Assembly (NCBI RefSeq): GCF_045679555.1
Contig: NC_092087.1
Coordinates: 82,464,902-82,528,901 of the forward strand
Origin: Salvelinus alpinus
Lineage: Eukaryota; Chordata; Actinopteri; Salmoniformes; Salmonidae
Length of the DNA stretch: 64,000 bases
Direction of reading: 5' to 3'
Notes under the pieces: generated by a model
Told to the model about the DNA's origin: nothing
Seen by the model: the letters and a program-made list of their open reading frames with translations, nothing else
The model's database searches: none
Shown: piece by piece, positions 24,801-36,103 of the stretch
Numbering within the stretch: position 1 is the first letter of the stretch
Layout: the number at the start of each line of letters is the position of its first letter
Translations under genes and position numbers: made by a program

Positions 24801-27800
24801 GAATATGAGACTGAAAGATGACAATGTTGACTGCTATTGATGTAAAATATTGCTAAATCTTTAAGAGTTTATTCGGAAGATAAAGGCTCTATAAATATTA
24901 TTTCGTGGTGCCCGACTCTCTAGTTAATTACATTTACCCGATTAGCTCAATCAGGTGATATTAATTATGGAGAAAGTATTTTATAGAATAGCATGTCATA
25001 GCAATTAATCCGGCATAGCCAAAGACACGACAACAGTTAATCTAACAAGAGAGAACGTATGGATCAATAGAAAGAACACACACACACGGTAGGTACCTGG
25101 CAGTGTGCCCAGCCGTTGGCCAGTCTCCTAGCGTAGTCGTTGGCAACGTGTTGCTTTTCAGTCCCGGATACGGCGTCGTGATGCTGAGCCACTGCCATGG
25201 CCTTCTCTACCAATCACAACACAGAACACTCCCTGTCAACCTCGCCGTCCTCTAATCCGCGTCAAGCTTATTAATAAGAAGGATGCCAGTATTAATAAGG
25301 AGGCCAGTATTAATAAGAAGGAGGCCAGTATTAATAAGAATGATGCTAGTATTAATAAGAATGATGCTAGTATTAATAAGAATGATGCTAGTATTAATAA
25401 GAATGATGCTAGTATTAATAAGGAGGCGGCAAGTATTAATAAGAAGGATGCAAGTATTAATAAGAAGGATGCTAGTATTAATAAGAAGGATGCTAGTATT
25501 AATAAGAAGGATGCTAGTATTAATAAGAAGGATGCTAGTATTAATAAGAAGGATGCTAGTATTAATAAGAAGGATGCCAGTATTAATAAGAAGGAGGCCA
25601 GTATTAATAAGAAGGAGGCTAGTATTAATAAGAAGGATGCAAGTATTAATAAGAAGGATGCAAGTATTAATAAGAAGGATGCTAGTATTAATAAGAAGGA
25701 TGCTAGTATTAATAAGAAGGATGCTAGTATTAATAAGAAGGATGCTAGTATGGACATTGAAACAGTGTCTGACTGCCACTAGGCTTAGTCAACTCATGTA
25801 GTGATGATGAAGTAGTGCACTTGAATGTGATGAAAGTGTGTACACTAGGCACTTACTCAGGGTGTCACTGTCTCCAGCTCCAAAGGGACCTTTCCTTGAG
25901 ATGGGACCACCAAGGACCTCCAGCTGATTACACGTCTGTGAAACCAAAGGGAGGAGAGGAATGATGCATTAACCAAGTCTCCAGACATGGCCTCAGTGTG
26001 GGACTACTCAACTGTCATCCTTTAGTGAATGTCTGGTGGCTTTGTATGAAAAGTGTACAAGCTGTCAAATCCATGATTCCTCACCTCCCTCTGGAAAGCT
26101 CATTGGAGAAGAGGCTCCAAGTCCCTCCCCTTCGACCTCCTCCTCCAATGAGGAGGAATCAATGGCCGCGTTCGACATACAGCCAACTTTAAAGGCAAGT
26201 CGAGACTGACTAATCTACAAATCACCTTACATCATCAATAACTGCTCAATATTACTTGTAGATCAGTCAGTCAGTCACAACTTATCCATGACATCACGGT
26301 TTTGAGGCTTTCAGACAAAGCCATTGTCTGAGGTTTGAGTAGTGTACCTGCAGGTAGCTGTTGCTGATCCTCTCATAGCGTTTCAGGGCTGGACGGCTGG
26401 TGAAATATCCTGTCCAGAAGTCATGAGCGGAGTCAGCATAGGGGAAGAAATCATCCCCTTTTAGAGGCCTGACGGGGGTCGGGGGTGAGAGAGAGAACAT
26501 TTAAATGACCTGTACATAATTTAAGGTAACAGGAGAGAGTAGAGAACGTTGACTTCAGAGCCGTTACTCTGACTAGCTAAACATAGTATAGTATTCTAAC
26601 AGCATCATATAGTTAATATAGTGGTATAGTATTCTAACAGCATCATATAGTTAATATAGTGGTATAGTATTCTAACAGCATCATATAGTTAATATAGTGG
26701 TATAGCACCATGTGAGGTTAGCCCTGTGTAGCTCCTGTAGGTAACAGGAGAGAGTAGAGAACATTGACTTCAGAGCCGTTACTCTGACTAGCTAAACATA
26801 GTTTAGTATTCTAACAGCATCATATAGTTAATATAGTGGTATAGTATTCTAACAGCATCATATAGTTAATATAGTGGTATAGCACCATGTGAGGTTAGCC
26901 CTGTGTAGCTCCTGTAGGTAACAGGAGAGAGTAGAGAACGTTGACTTCAGAGCCGTTACTCTGACTAGCTAAACATAGTTTAGTATTCTAACAGCATCAT
27001 ATAGTTAATATAGTGGTATAGTACCATGTGAGGTTAGCCCTGTGTAGCTCCTGTAGGTAACAGGAGAGAGTAGAGAACGTTGACTTCAGAGCCGTTACTC
27101 TGACTAGCTAAACATAGTTTAGTATTCTAACAGAATCATATAGTTAATATAGTGGTATAGTACCATGTGAGGTTAGCCCTGTGTAGCTCCTGTAGGTAAC
27201 AGGAGGGTGTAGAGTAGAGAACATTGACTTCAGAGCCGTTACTCTGCTTCTGATTGACGTAGCGAATGAGCTTGTCCAGGTTCTTATACCACAGGTTGGC
27301 GTTCTCATACTGGAAGTCTGACCCCATAGTCATTATGATGTGGTTGGTTTTATACACCAATGCCTGGTGCAGGGGAGAAGAGAGAGAGTGTGTTATTATT
27401 ATGACTAACCTGTGTGTGTGTGAACGACCTGTATGTGTGTGTCTCATCTCTAACCTGTGCATGTGTGAACGACCTGTATGTGTGTGTCTCATCTCTAACC
27501 TGTGCATGTGCGATGCGGAGGAACCTGGTCACCACATCGTCAACATTATAGTCCTCCAGATCAGGGTCGTCTCTGATTGGTGGATCGTCACATGACTGGT
27601 CCCAACAGAATCCCTCCGGAGGGTTGTACCCGTTAGGAAGGATACCTGGAGGAGAGGGGGCTGGGTTAGGCTACTGGGGTGCTAGGGGTCAGGGTTCATA
27701 GGTGGGAGGTCAGGTCAGGATTGATCACATGACTGGTCTCAACAGAAGCCGTCGGGAGGGTCGTACCTGTTAGGGAAGATACCTATGGGAGAGGGAGCTG

Positions 27801-30800
27801 GGTTAGGCTACAGCGGTGGCTAGGGGTCAGGGGTCAAGGTGAGATCAGTATTGATGAGGGGGGAGGGGTTTTGTCTAGAAGGGATACAGCTTTCGTCAAA
27901 ATTGACTTTTCGTAGCAGGTTAGGAGAACTTACACTTTTGACGTCAATTTGACACAAGCTGTATCCCATCTAAACATTGACCGGGGAGACGGGTGTTAGA
28001 CTATAGACTACACTTGAGTGGGGAGAGAGGACAGATGTTAGTGCCGAAAGGGAAAGAGTAATATTGATGAAGAAAATGGGATATCCCAGGTCTATTGCAA
28101 AAACTGAATAGGTTGTGAGCAATATGACAGAAAATATCTAATGGAACGACTACGTGAAGCTGTTGCTAGAGGTCGAAGGTCAAAGGTCAGTACCCGTGAA
28201 GAGGTCAGCCATAGGGGGGGTGAGGCTCTCGCTGGCCCTCCACAACATCTCCTGTTCCTTGGCTACCATCCTCCTGCTACGATCCTGGTAGTCCAGACGA
28301 CCAAAGAAGAAGCCGTCATAACCCATCTAGAACAGAGAACCATCAGTCAATACACACACACAACATGGTTTCTTGTCCCACACACCGGGTAGGTGCAGTG
28401 AAATGTGTTGTTTTACAGGGTCATCCATGGTAGTATGATGCCACCTGGAGAAAATTAGAGTTTGGTTCTAAATGTTTAACCTTCTCAGCTCGGGTATTCA
28501 AACCAGCAACCTTCAGGTTACTGGACCAACGTTCAACACTAACCTCTAGGCTACCTGCCACCCATTCAATACAATAAACACAGTAAGGATTCTAATCGTC
28601 CCTCTGACCTTGTAACTGAATGGAAAGATGAGGGAGACTCGTATCGTGTTATTTCTGACATGGAAAACTTTGACTACATTTGTTTTGCCCCACTTCTATT
28701 CCCAACTTGGGAGCCCACAAGAACCTTATGACACTGACAACCTTTCAACAGACGAGAGTCTTGGATGGTTGTACTAGATCTATTCAGACAATGGATTAAG
28801 ACATGATGGAAAAAGGAGTGGAAGAGATTTACCTGGGCAAGAATAGACAGAGGAAGTCTGACAGACAGGATATTGTGAGGTAGGAAACAAGACAGGAGAT
28901 TGTGGGTTGTATTCAGTAGGAACCAAACTGGCCAAAACAGGGAGGGACCAACCAGTAATAAGAAACATTACTGTGTGCACTAATGAATACAACCCGTACC
29001 TGTGCGAACATGGAGGCGTGCTCGCGGGCGTGTCCGAAGGGGTCGATGTGCCAGGCGACGCGGGGGCGACCGCAGTGTCCGAACGTGTCGTTGAGGAACC
29101 GCAGGCCCATGGTCATCTGGTCTATGACTGCACTGTAGTGGGTGGTCGCCTCGTCACTCATACACCAGCCCCCGTTCACAAACTCCAACCGCCCTGAGAG
29201 GAGGGAGGGGGAGGGGGACAAAAGTGATGAAAACAGCAATAAAGAGTTATTTAACGTAATATGACTTAATCACAGGTTAATTAAAGGGGTTATAACCGTT
29301 TATAACCTCTGAATTGCAATTTACATCTGTTCAATAACACCACCAATAGCAGTCACACTCAGGTGAGAGAGATGCTTTATAACACCTACATCCCTCCTCT
29401 CATTAACCTGCTGTCTGACTGGCTCCTTCCCCAGCGGTAGAAGGTAGACTCTACATCTTTATAACACCTACATCCCTCCTCTCATTAACCTGCTGTCTGA
29501 CTGGCTCCTTCCCCAGCGGTAGAAGGTGGACTCTACATCTTTATAACACCTACATCCCTCCTCTCATTAACCTGCTGTCTGACTGGCTCCTTCCCCAGCG
29601 GTAGACTCTACAGCTTTATAACACCTACATCCCTCCTCTCATTAACCTGCTGTCTGACTGGCTCCTTCCCCAGCGGTAGACTCTACAGCTTTATAACACC
29701 TACATCCCTCCTCTCATTAACCTGCTGTCTGACTGGCTCCTTCCCCAGCGGTAGAAGGTGGACTCTACATCTTTATAACACCTACATCCCTCCTCTCATT
29801 AACCTGCTGTCTGACTGGCTCCTTCCCCAGCGGTAGAAGGGGGACTCTACATCTTTATAACACCTACATCCCTCCTCTCATTAACCTGCTGTCTGACTGG
29901 CTCCTTCCCCAGCGGTAGAAGGTGGACTCTACATCTTTATAACACCTACATCCCTCCTCTCATTAACCTGCTGTCTGACTGGCTCCTTCCCCAGCGGTAG
30001 AAGGTGAACTACATCTTTATAACACCTACATCCCTCCTCTCATTAACCTGCTGTCTGACTGGCTCCTTCCCCAGCGGTAGAAGGTGGACTCTACATCTTT
30101 ATAACACCTACATCCCTCCTCTCATTAACCTGCTGTCTGACTGGCTCCTTCCCCAGCGGTAGACTCTACATCTTTATAACACCTACATCCCTCCTCTCAT
30201 TAACCTGCTGTCTGACTGGCTCCTTCACCAGCGGTAGAAGGTGGACTCTACATCTTTATAACACCTACATCCCTCCTCTCATTAACCTGCTGTCTGACTG
30301 GCTCCTTCCCCAGCGGTAGACTCTACATCTTTATAACACCTACATCCCTCCTCTCATTAACCTGCTGTCTGACTGGCTCCTTCCCCAGCGGTAGAAGGGG
30401 GACTCTACATCTTTATAACACCTACATCCCTCCTCTCATTAACCTGCTGTCTGACTGGCTCCTGACTCTACATCTTTATAACACCTACATCCCTCCTCTC
30501 ATTAACCTGCTGTCTGACTGGCTCCTTCCCCAGCGGTAGACTCTACATCTTTATAACACCTACATCCCTCCTCTCATTAACCTGCTGTCTGACTGGCTCC
30601 TTCACCAGCGGTAGAAGGTGGACTCTACATCTTTATAACTACTTCCTGACATGTTTTATAAAGGCTCTATAACCCCTCTCTGGCCTCACCCTCATTGACC
30701 AGCTGTTTGACAGTGTTCTGCATGTCATCAGTCTGTTGTTTCCACCAGCGGTAGAAGAAGGCTGTCTCTACGTAGATGAAGCGTCTGTCAGGGTTCTTCA

Positions 30801-31835
30801 GCAGCTGGTCCACCACAGAGTCCAGAATGTACTGCACCCCCGCGTGCTGGATGTCATTACGGTCTGGAACGACGACAGGCAGGTTACATACACGGGTTAG
30901 ACACACACACACACACTAACGTGATAAGACGTATGCACACATGATACAACATCTATCATGCGGTTCACATCCACCCAGTCATGAGGTTTGAACTGTAAAA
31001 CCATGTGATTCTAGGTTATTGTAGGTGTTATGTATGCCTATAATAAAATATAATAAAAGCCTCACAACTATGGTTTTAACAATGGGTCAGTTTAACTTTT
31101 AACTATACCACCTTGACTTATGACATAGCTGTTTATGAGTGTGTTTGTGTGTGTAGATGTGAGCCACATGATGGGGGGGGGGGGGGGGGGGGGGTACAGA
31201 CCTCCATAAAAGTATTGGTCCACGGTCTTGAGCCAGCCAACGTCGTCGTGGGTGTGGGGCACTAGATGCACGTTCAACATCCCAGGCTTGGTAGCATGAC
31301 ATGACTAGGATGTGTAGTACACACAATGGGAAAATAATTAGGGATTTTAGCTGGTGGGCTAATGTTATGTTAAGGAGAGAGGCATATCAGAGGCTACTTA
31401 GCTTTACAAAAATTGTAACGTTGTAATTGTAATTTAATTAAACCACCAATGATAACAGTGCAAGATCAGACTTAGTGCAAGACTGGCTAGATCGAATGTG
31501 ATTTGTAGCTTCCATTTCACGTTTTATGTGGAAGTAAAAATCTGTTATGCCAGGAATATAACTTCTGCTACTGTGTTCTCTACACGAAAATGAAAGTGTT
31601 TGAAATCGGCTAAAGCTGGAAACAGTGAAGAAGTTTATCAAAGCTGCTATACCAATACACGGTTTAAGTGTTTCAGTTGCGTTTTTATTCACCACAATAG
31701 GGATAGGAACTATAGACGTACCTTGTATCCACATGTCGGACTTTCTTGGGGTGTTTGACTGACGGGAAAGCCCCAAACGCCGCTTTGAAATAATAACAGG
31801 AGGAACACAAACGGTGTATACACCGGAGTCGCCAT
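18826..31835 (-). CDS. man2b1: Lysosomal alpha-mannosidase (glycoside hydrolase family 38)
   Basis: Cleaves alpha-mannose from N-glycans in lysosomes. Exons, 5' to 3' on the minus strand: 31722-31835, 31202-31286, 30690-30863, 29000-29193, 28194-28326, 27500-27645, 27164-27363, 26348-26468, 25857-25935, 25097-25206, 23403-23510, 23208-23324, 22866-23054, 22570-22667, 22177-22297, 21897-22015, 21530-21631, 21309-21396, 20430-20510, 20060-20284, 19677-19826, 19165-19267, 18826-18929. The start was chosen because it opens with a signal peptide (hydrophobic [14 protein letters not shown]). Catalytic and zinc-site blocks are visible: [39 protein letters not shown] (nucleophile Asp) and QHHDAVSGT. 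Others include [19 protein letters not shown] and [18 protein letters not shown]. Phases agree at every junction I checked until the last exon, where a run of five G appears to add one base before [19 protein letters not shown]. The length of about 1,000 residues suits the family. Confidence 0.96.
19440..19655 (-). repeat. Two decayed partial copies of man2b1 exon 21
   Basis: Downstream of exon 21, two segments (about 19,468-19,545 and 19,555-19,635) repeat its 3' half on the minus strand: CAGACTGGAGCATTAGTATC and AGGCTGGAGCACCAGCAGC, each with AGAGCAAGGAG/AGAGCAAGAT and then CAG followed by GTTAGT or GTTCAG. They match exon 21 ([18 protein letters not shown]) with small gaps. Each retains a possible donor but no clear acceptor. 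Confidence 0.8.
20715..21060. mobile_element. LTR-like segment
   Basis: Fossil. Inside man2b1 intron 18 lies a stretch starting TGTCTGAGCAAGC and ending TCTTACA, with CTATAAAT and AATAAACTGT in promoter/polyadenylation-like positions and a short internal repeat of GTATGTGCGTA.GATACCTAC. It has the look of a solitary long terminal repeat, but I found no convincing target duplication, so family and ends are uncertain. Confidence 0.3.
23628..25032. mobile_element. Probable solo LTR (about 1.4 kb)
   Basis: Fossil. The segment begins TGTCATGACG and ends GACACGACA (5'-TG...CA-3'), is flanked by ACAG on both sides (23,624-23,627 and 25,033-25,036), and holds a TATATAAA box near 24,097 and several AATAAA signals. 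No internal coding region is present. This fits a solitary long terminal repeat of a retrovirus-like element left by recombination. The perfect 4-bp duplication suggests moderate age. Confidence 0.6.
25265..25752. repeat. 21-bp minisatellite, man2b1 intron 9
   Basis: About 23 units of AGTATTAATAAGAAGGATGC T. Because 21 is a multiple of three, frames stay open for over 170 codons on both strands; these are not genes. Confidence 0.95.
26524..27240. repeat. Array built from the 3' end of man2b1 exon 7
   Basis: Four decayed copies (starting near 26,525, 26,740, 26,916 and 27,056) of a segment that matches the last roughly 80 bases of exon 7 plus its donor and following intron (minus-strand reading GTTCTCTACTCT...CCTGTTACC ... 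CTCACATG then GTGCTA/GTACTA). Intervening units carry AGTATTCTAACAGCATCATA. The copies lack five bases present in the real exon, so they would shift frame. The right-hand member is the functional exon 7 end (27,164-27,240). The array also marks the left boundary of the 13-kb assembly duplication. Confidence 0.88.
27715..27845. repeat. Decayed duplicate of man2b1 exon 6
   Basis: GATCACATGACTGGTCTCAA CAGAAGCC...GTCGTACCTGTTAGGGAAG repeats the 5' part of exon 6 and its upstream intron (27,590-27,710: GTCACATGACTGGTCCCAAC ... GTTGTACCCGTTAGGAAG). On the minus strand it reads [13 protein letters not shown] then a TGA codon, so it cannot replace exon 6. The following GGGCTGGGTTAGGCTAC blocks also match. 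Confidence 0.85.
28480..28565 (-). mobile_element. SINE fragment (HpaI-like head)
   Basis: Minus-strand reading GGCAGGTAGCCTAGAGG, then CAGTAACCTGAAGGTTGC and a GGTTTGAATACCC box-B-like stretch: the tRNA-like head of an HpaI-type SINE without its 3' tail. It lies in man2b1 intron 4. Confidence 0.7.
29370..30655. repeat. 73-82-bp minisatellite derived from man2b1 exon 3
   Basis: About 16 units (TTTATAACACCTACATCCCT, CCTCTCATTAACCTGCTGTC, TTCCCCAGCGGTAGAAGGTGG) in intron 3. The neighbouring true exon 3 end reads CTATAACCCCTCTCTGGCCT, CACCCTCATTGACCAGCTG and TTCCACCAGCGGTAGAAGAAGG at 30,668-30,765. The unit is therefore a collapsed copy of the exon 3 donor region joined to a more internal exon segment, with about 25 exon bases deleted. 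Two classes of unit, with and without AAGGTGG, alternate. Confidence 0.88.
31173..31194. repeat. G22 homopolymer next to the man2b1 exon 2 donor
   Basis: Twenty-two consecutive G on the + strand (C on the coding strand), starting 8 bases into intron 2 (exon 2 ends at 31,202). The second copy of the region has 20 G at 44,324-44,343. Confidence 0.97.
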
Positions 31836-33252
31836 CTTGGAAAACAGCCACGAGTCATGTGACATTTGTTTATGTATCTCTCATATCATGTGACTTCCCC
31901 CCAGACCACGCCCTCTAGGGGCAGTCCTATTCTTTTTTTATGCTTTGAAGGGGGAAATTGGAACGTTGATAGTAAAATTGAGATTGAAAATGTATAATTG
32001 GTTTATTGAAGACAGTAACAGTTACACAGCCCACATGAATACAAAGCTGCACATTCATTGTAATAGTCACAGAGAAATAAATGATTGAAGGAATGGGGAG
32101 GTAGAGAGAGATGGGGCCATAGAAACCATAGGCTACCCAGCATAGCCTATCCCACTATTAGTCTGACTATAACTCATGAAATAATGCACTTTATAGAAAA
32201 TACATATTTCCTTCAATGTCCCTTCATGATGATATAATGGCATTCAAAACCTTTCCAACTAATAGTATTTTGAAATAGCTACATTCGACATTTGGCTACA
32301 TTGCATTTAGTTGGATTGACCTGAGCTTATTTTTCACATGATGTTATTGTTAAGTAACAGTCACAGTGATCAATAGAATAGGGTGATTGATCAAGATGGC
32401 TTCATGGCTGCTGAAGTGAAGTCTCTGTTTACAATAGGGCCACATTGTGAATGATATTTGAATGGAGAGGCCATGCATACAATATGCTGCTCAGTTCAGA
32501 CTCTCCTTACACAACAACATTGTCTTTTCAGCATCACTAGTTTGGTGACTTGAGATAGCCTTTCCTAGGCCTATCCAAGTAACACAACGCCTCCACGGAG
32601 TTGAGCGCAGATTAGAGTTTTTTTGGCAACGATACTTCAAAAATTATTGATTGATGTCAAAGTAAATGATTAATCCCTTACCGTGGACCTATGCTGAGTT
32701 GACATCTTGAGTTGACATTTCAGGGAGGCAGGTAGCCGAGCGGTTAAGAGTGTTGGGCCAGTAACTGAAAGGTTGCTGGTTTGAATCCCCGAACTGACTA
32801 AGTTAAAAATCTGTCGATGTGCCCTTGAGTAAGGCACTTCACCCTAATTGCTCCTGTACGTTGCCCTGGATAAGAGTGTGTGCTAAATGACTGAAATGTA
32901 GAGCAACAACAATGAGTAAACAATCAGTTGTTGGTTGTAGCTATTAGGAGGTTCATTTTAAACACAGTGGAGGAGTTGAGGTACCTGGTAAAGCTAAAGC
33001 AGGGTTCTGGCCATAACAAGAGAGGGCAGCAGAGTTAGGTTTGGGCTCTAGGATGGGTACCCATTGGGTCAAGAGAAGGTGTTCAGAAAGAGAGAGGTTA
33101 GGGAGCAGTAAAGAGTTAGGTAGGGTTCATGTTGAGTCCTTTCTGGGGCAGAAAAGCACATTTGTGTTTACTTGTAATCAATGGTATTTGTTCGGCAGTA
33201 CGCAGGAAGAGTTCCCATTGGGTGGAAATAAGAGATCCAGAAACAGAAGAGG
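31836..33252. other. Spacer between man2b1 start and TRIM stop
   Basis: About 1.4 kb containing the man2b1 promoter side. No TATA box is evident near the start. It is mostly A/T-rich unique-looking sequence with one SINE (32,724-32,900). No open frame of interest was seen. Confidence 0.5.
32724..32900 (+). mobile_element. tRNA-derived SINE with V-SINE-like core
   Basis: GGCAGGTAGCCGAGCGGTTA AGAG, GGTTTGAATCCCC (box B), then the conserved stretch TTGCCCTGGATAAGAGTGTG TGCTAAATGACTGAAATGTA, typical of teleost V-SINE-type elements. It is repeated at 45,873-46,049 in the duplicated block. Confidence 0.75.
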
Positions 33253-36006
33253 TTAGTTCCCGTTGTGTGTTTCATGTGGACATATCAACAGTGTGGCGTC
33301 CAGGTCCAACCGAAACGCTGGGTACAGCGGCTGAGAGAACGGACACCTGAACGTGTGGAGCAGGGAAACGGCGTCCGACGCCACACTATAGAAGGACAAC
33401 GCTCCCTTCTGGTGTTCCAGAAACACGCCGATCCGCGGGCACAGGGGCGCAGCTACGGTCGTCTTCCGGTTATCGTGCCACGCGGCGTACCCGGCGTGCG
33501 TGCACCTCAGACGCCATGAGTTCTCGTTCCGTCCCAGCAGACAGGGTTTTCCGCCTCCTTTAGATTAGAAAAATAAGAAAGAAAATAAGATTCGAAAACC
33601 TTTGGCTGTCCCTATATAATGCACACATTTTGTCCCGAGCCAAATAGGACGTTTCAGACCAAGCCTTGATTAGAAAGTGATTATTACAAACACTTTGTGT
33701 GTGAAATGTTGACATTTGCAAATTGCTCAACATAACTGACATAAAAAACTATCCCGAGAAGCAGCTACCTTTACGTCCGATCCCTTTGTACGTCATCCCA
33801 ATGTCCACCCACCCTCCTCCCCTCCACTCCACCTCCCAGTAGCTGGCCCCTCCAAACTGGCCCTCCCTACAGAGGACCTGGGCCACGGAGTCGAAGCGCA
33901 ACGGGTGGAGGGGGTAGGACTGGGGCTCCTCTCCACAGTGAGCCCCCTGGGGACCCTCCAAGAGGAACAGGGTGAGGTGGGCCGTGTCTGGGTCCAGGGA
34001 CAGACGACGGGAGCCTGAAGAGAGAGAGGAGGGGGTTAAAGATAAGCGAGCGACAGATCCATCGGGACCCTCCAGAAGGACCAGGGTGGGGGCGGGCCGT
34101 GTCTGGGTCCAGGGACAGGAGATTGAGGAGATCAATCAACCAACCAATCAATCAAATAGATGCCTGAGTCCAGAGTGATTGATTGAACAATCCATGACAA
34201 TTATTTACCTGTTAGCTTAGAAGTGTCATTAACTCTCAATAGCATTATCATGACCACCGGGTACCATTTCTAACAGAGATTATTGAACTAAATACGCAAC
34301 AGTTTTCGGCGCAGTAAAAAGAACAGTGACCATATGAATGTCTGTCTGCAAATATGACAGTCTTAATCTAATAGAACTATTAGAATGAAATACAAGAAAT
34401 GAACAATGCACTATTACGCAATAGCGTGGTTGCCTGGCCAGAGGGACAGTGTTCTGATTGACGTCTAGCCCAGACAGATACAGTATATGCCTGCCAGAGT
34501 CTTAAGGGCCCTACACACCGTATGCAAACAGAGCGACGCAGCGCCATATACGGTCCGTTCCAAAATTTGAGCCGCACAGAAGTAGTAGAACTACGTAGAA
34601 AACGACGCGCCGTCGCTGCGTTTGAGTAAAGTGCGTAGTGGCCTTTATTCTAACCCAGACGGTGTGAATTATTAAACCTAACACCCGTCTCCATGATCTC
34701 ATCCTGTCCATGGGCTTGTCTCATCATGTACCCGTTGTTCACTGTGAACAACAGACTACTAAATGTCAGAAATATCATATCCACATACTATTCATGAAGG
34801 TAAAGAAAGCACCAGACAGACATGGAGTACTTCCCAAATGGCACCCTATTCCCTATGTAGTGCAATGCTTTTGACCAGGGCCATAGTCTAAAGTAGTGCA
34901 CTATATAGGGAATAGGGTGCCATTAGGGACACAAGTGCGTTCTCAGGTTACCCTGTCGCCCTCATTAACTGTGAACGGTGGGGGGGGGGGGGAGAAGGGC
35001 ATGGGAGAAAGAGAGAGAGATCCCCTTTCTGAGTAGCTCTGGGTTTGTGCCAACGGCATGTCAACACCTGTGTTTGTGTGCGTGTCAGTGTGTGTGTATG
35101 TCAGTGTGTGTGTGTGTTTGTGTGTGTGTGTTTGTGTGAGTGTCAGTGTGTGTGTGTGTGGTGAAGGGATGGCGTGGTTGTCATAGGACAGGGGAGGGGT
35201 GTGAAAACAAGGTCATCTCGGGATACCACGCGACCAGGGCAGCATCTCCACGGTGACAAGTTATACCGGTGGCATCGTCAGACTGACAAGGTGTCTCGTG
35301 GGTAGTACTTACACCTCAGGAAGACTGCTGTGTGTGTGTGTGTGTGTGTGTGTAGTGTGTGTGTGTGTGTGTAGTGTAGTGTGTGTGCGTGCGTGCTGTG
35401 CTGTGCTGTGCTGTGCGTGTGATGTGTGTGTGTGTGTGTCAGTACTTACACTTGAGGAAGGATACTCTCATCCTCTGGTCCGAGGGCTGGAGAGAGAGGG
35501 GGAGAGAGGAAACGATGCAGGCACTGCTACAGAGAGAGAGAGAAGAAAGAAGGGAGAGGGGGTAAGGAGTAAGGAGGCGAGGGACAGAAATAGAAAGGAG
35601 GGGGAGGGAGGTAGAGAATGAGACAAAGAGGAATCAGTGTTACATTCCATCCAAATGAATCATATCAGAAGTTACTGAAAACGATTCAACTAACATCCCC
35701 ATGTTCACCCTAAAGCCTGAGTCTTAGATGAGCAACACACCACAGAGGTGACCCTGAGAGAGCTGTGTGTGTGTGTGTGGGTTTGTGTGTGTGTGTGTGT
35801 GCGTTTGCGTCCTGTTTCTCTGGGCTTACCTTTCAAACACTCTCCACCAGACATGTGACAGACAGAGGAGCTCTCGTTCACTACAGAGAGGTAAAAAAGT
35901 GTGTCACATAGTGACATCACACATTGTCATTTGAGATGCATTATTGGAGTCTCTGAGAGCATAGCTGTGAAAAGATGCATGCAGTTGTGTGTGTTTGAGT
36001 ATAAAC

Positions 36007-36103
<97 letters not shown>

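Noticed and set aside
25236-25801. Three long open frames (172-175 codons) on both strands
   Set aside because: They are translations of a 21-bp tandem repeat; the unit length being divisible by three keeps frames open. The peptides are pure repeats with no start context or splice logic.
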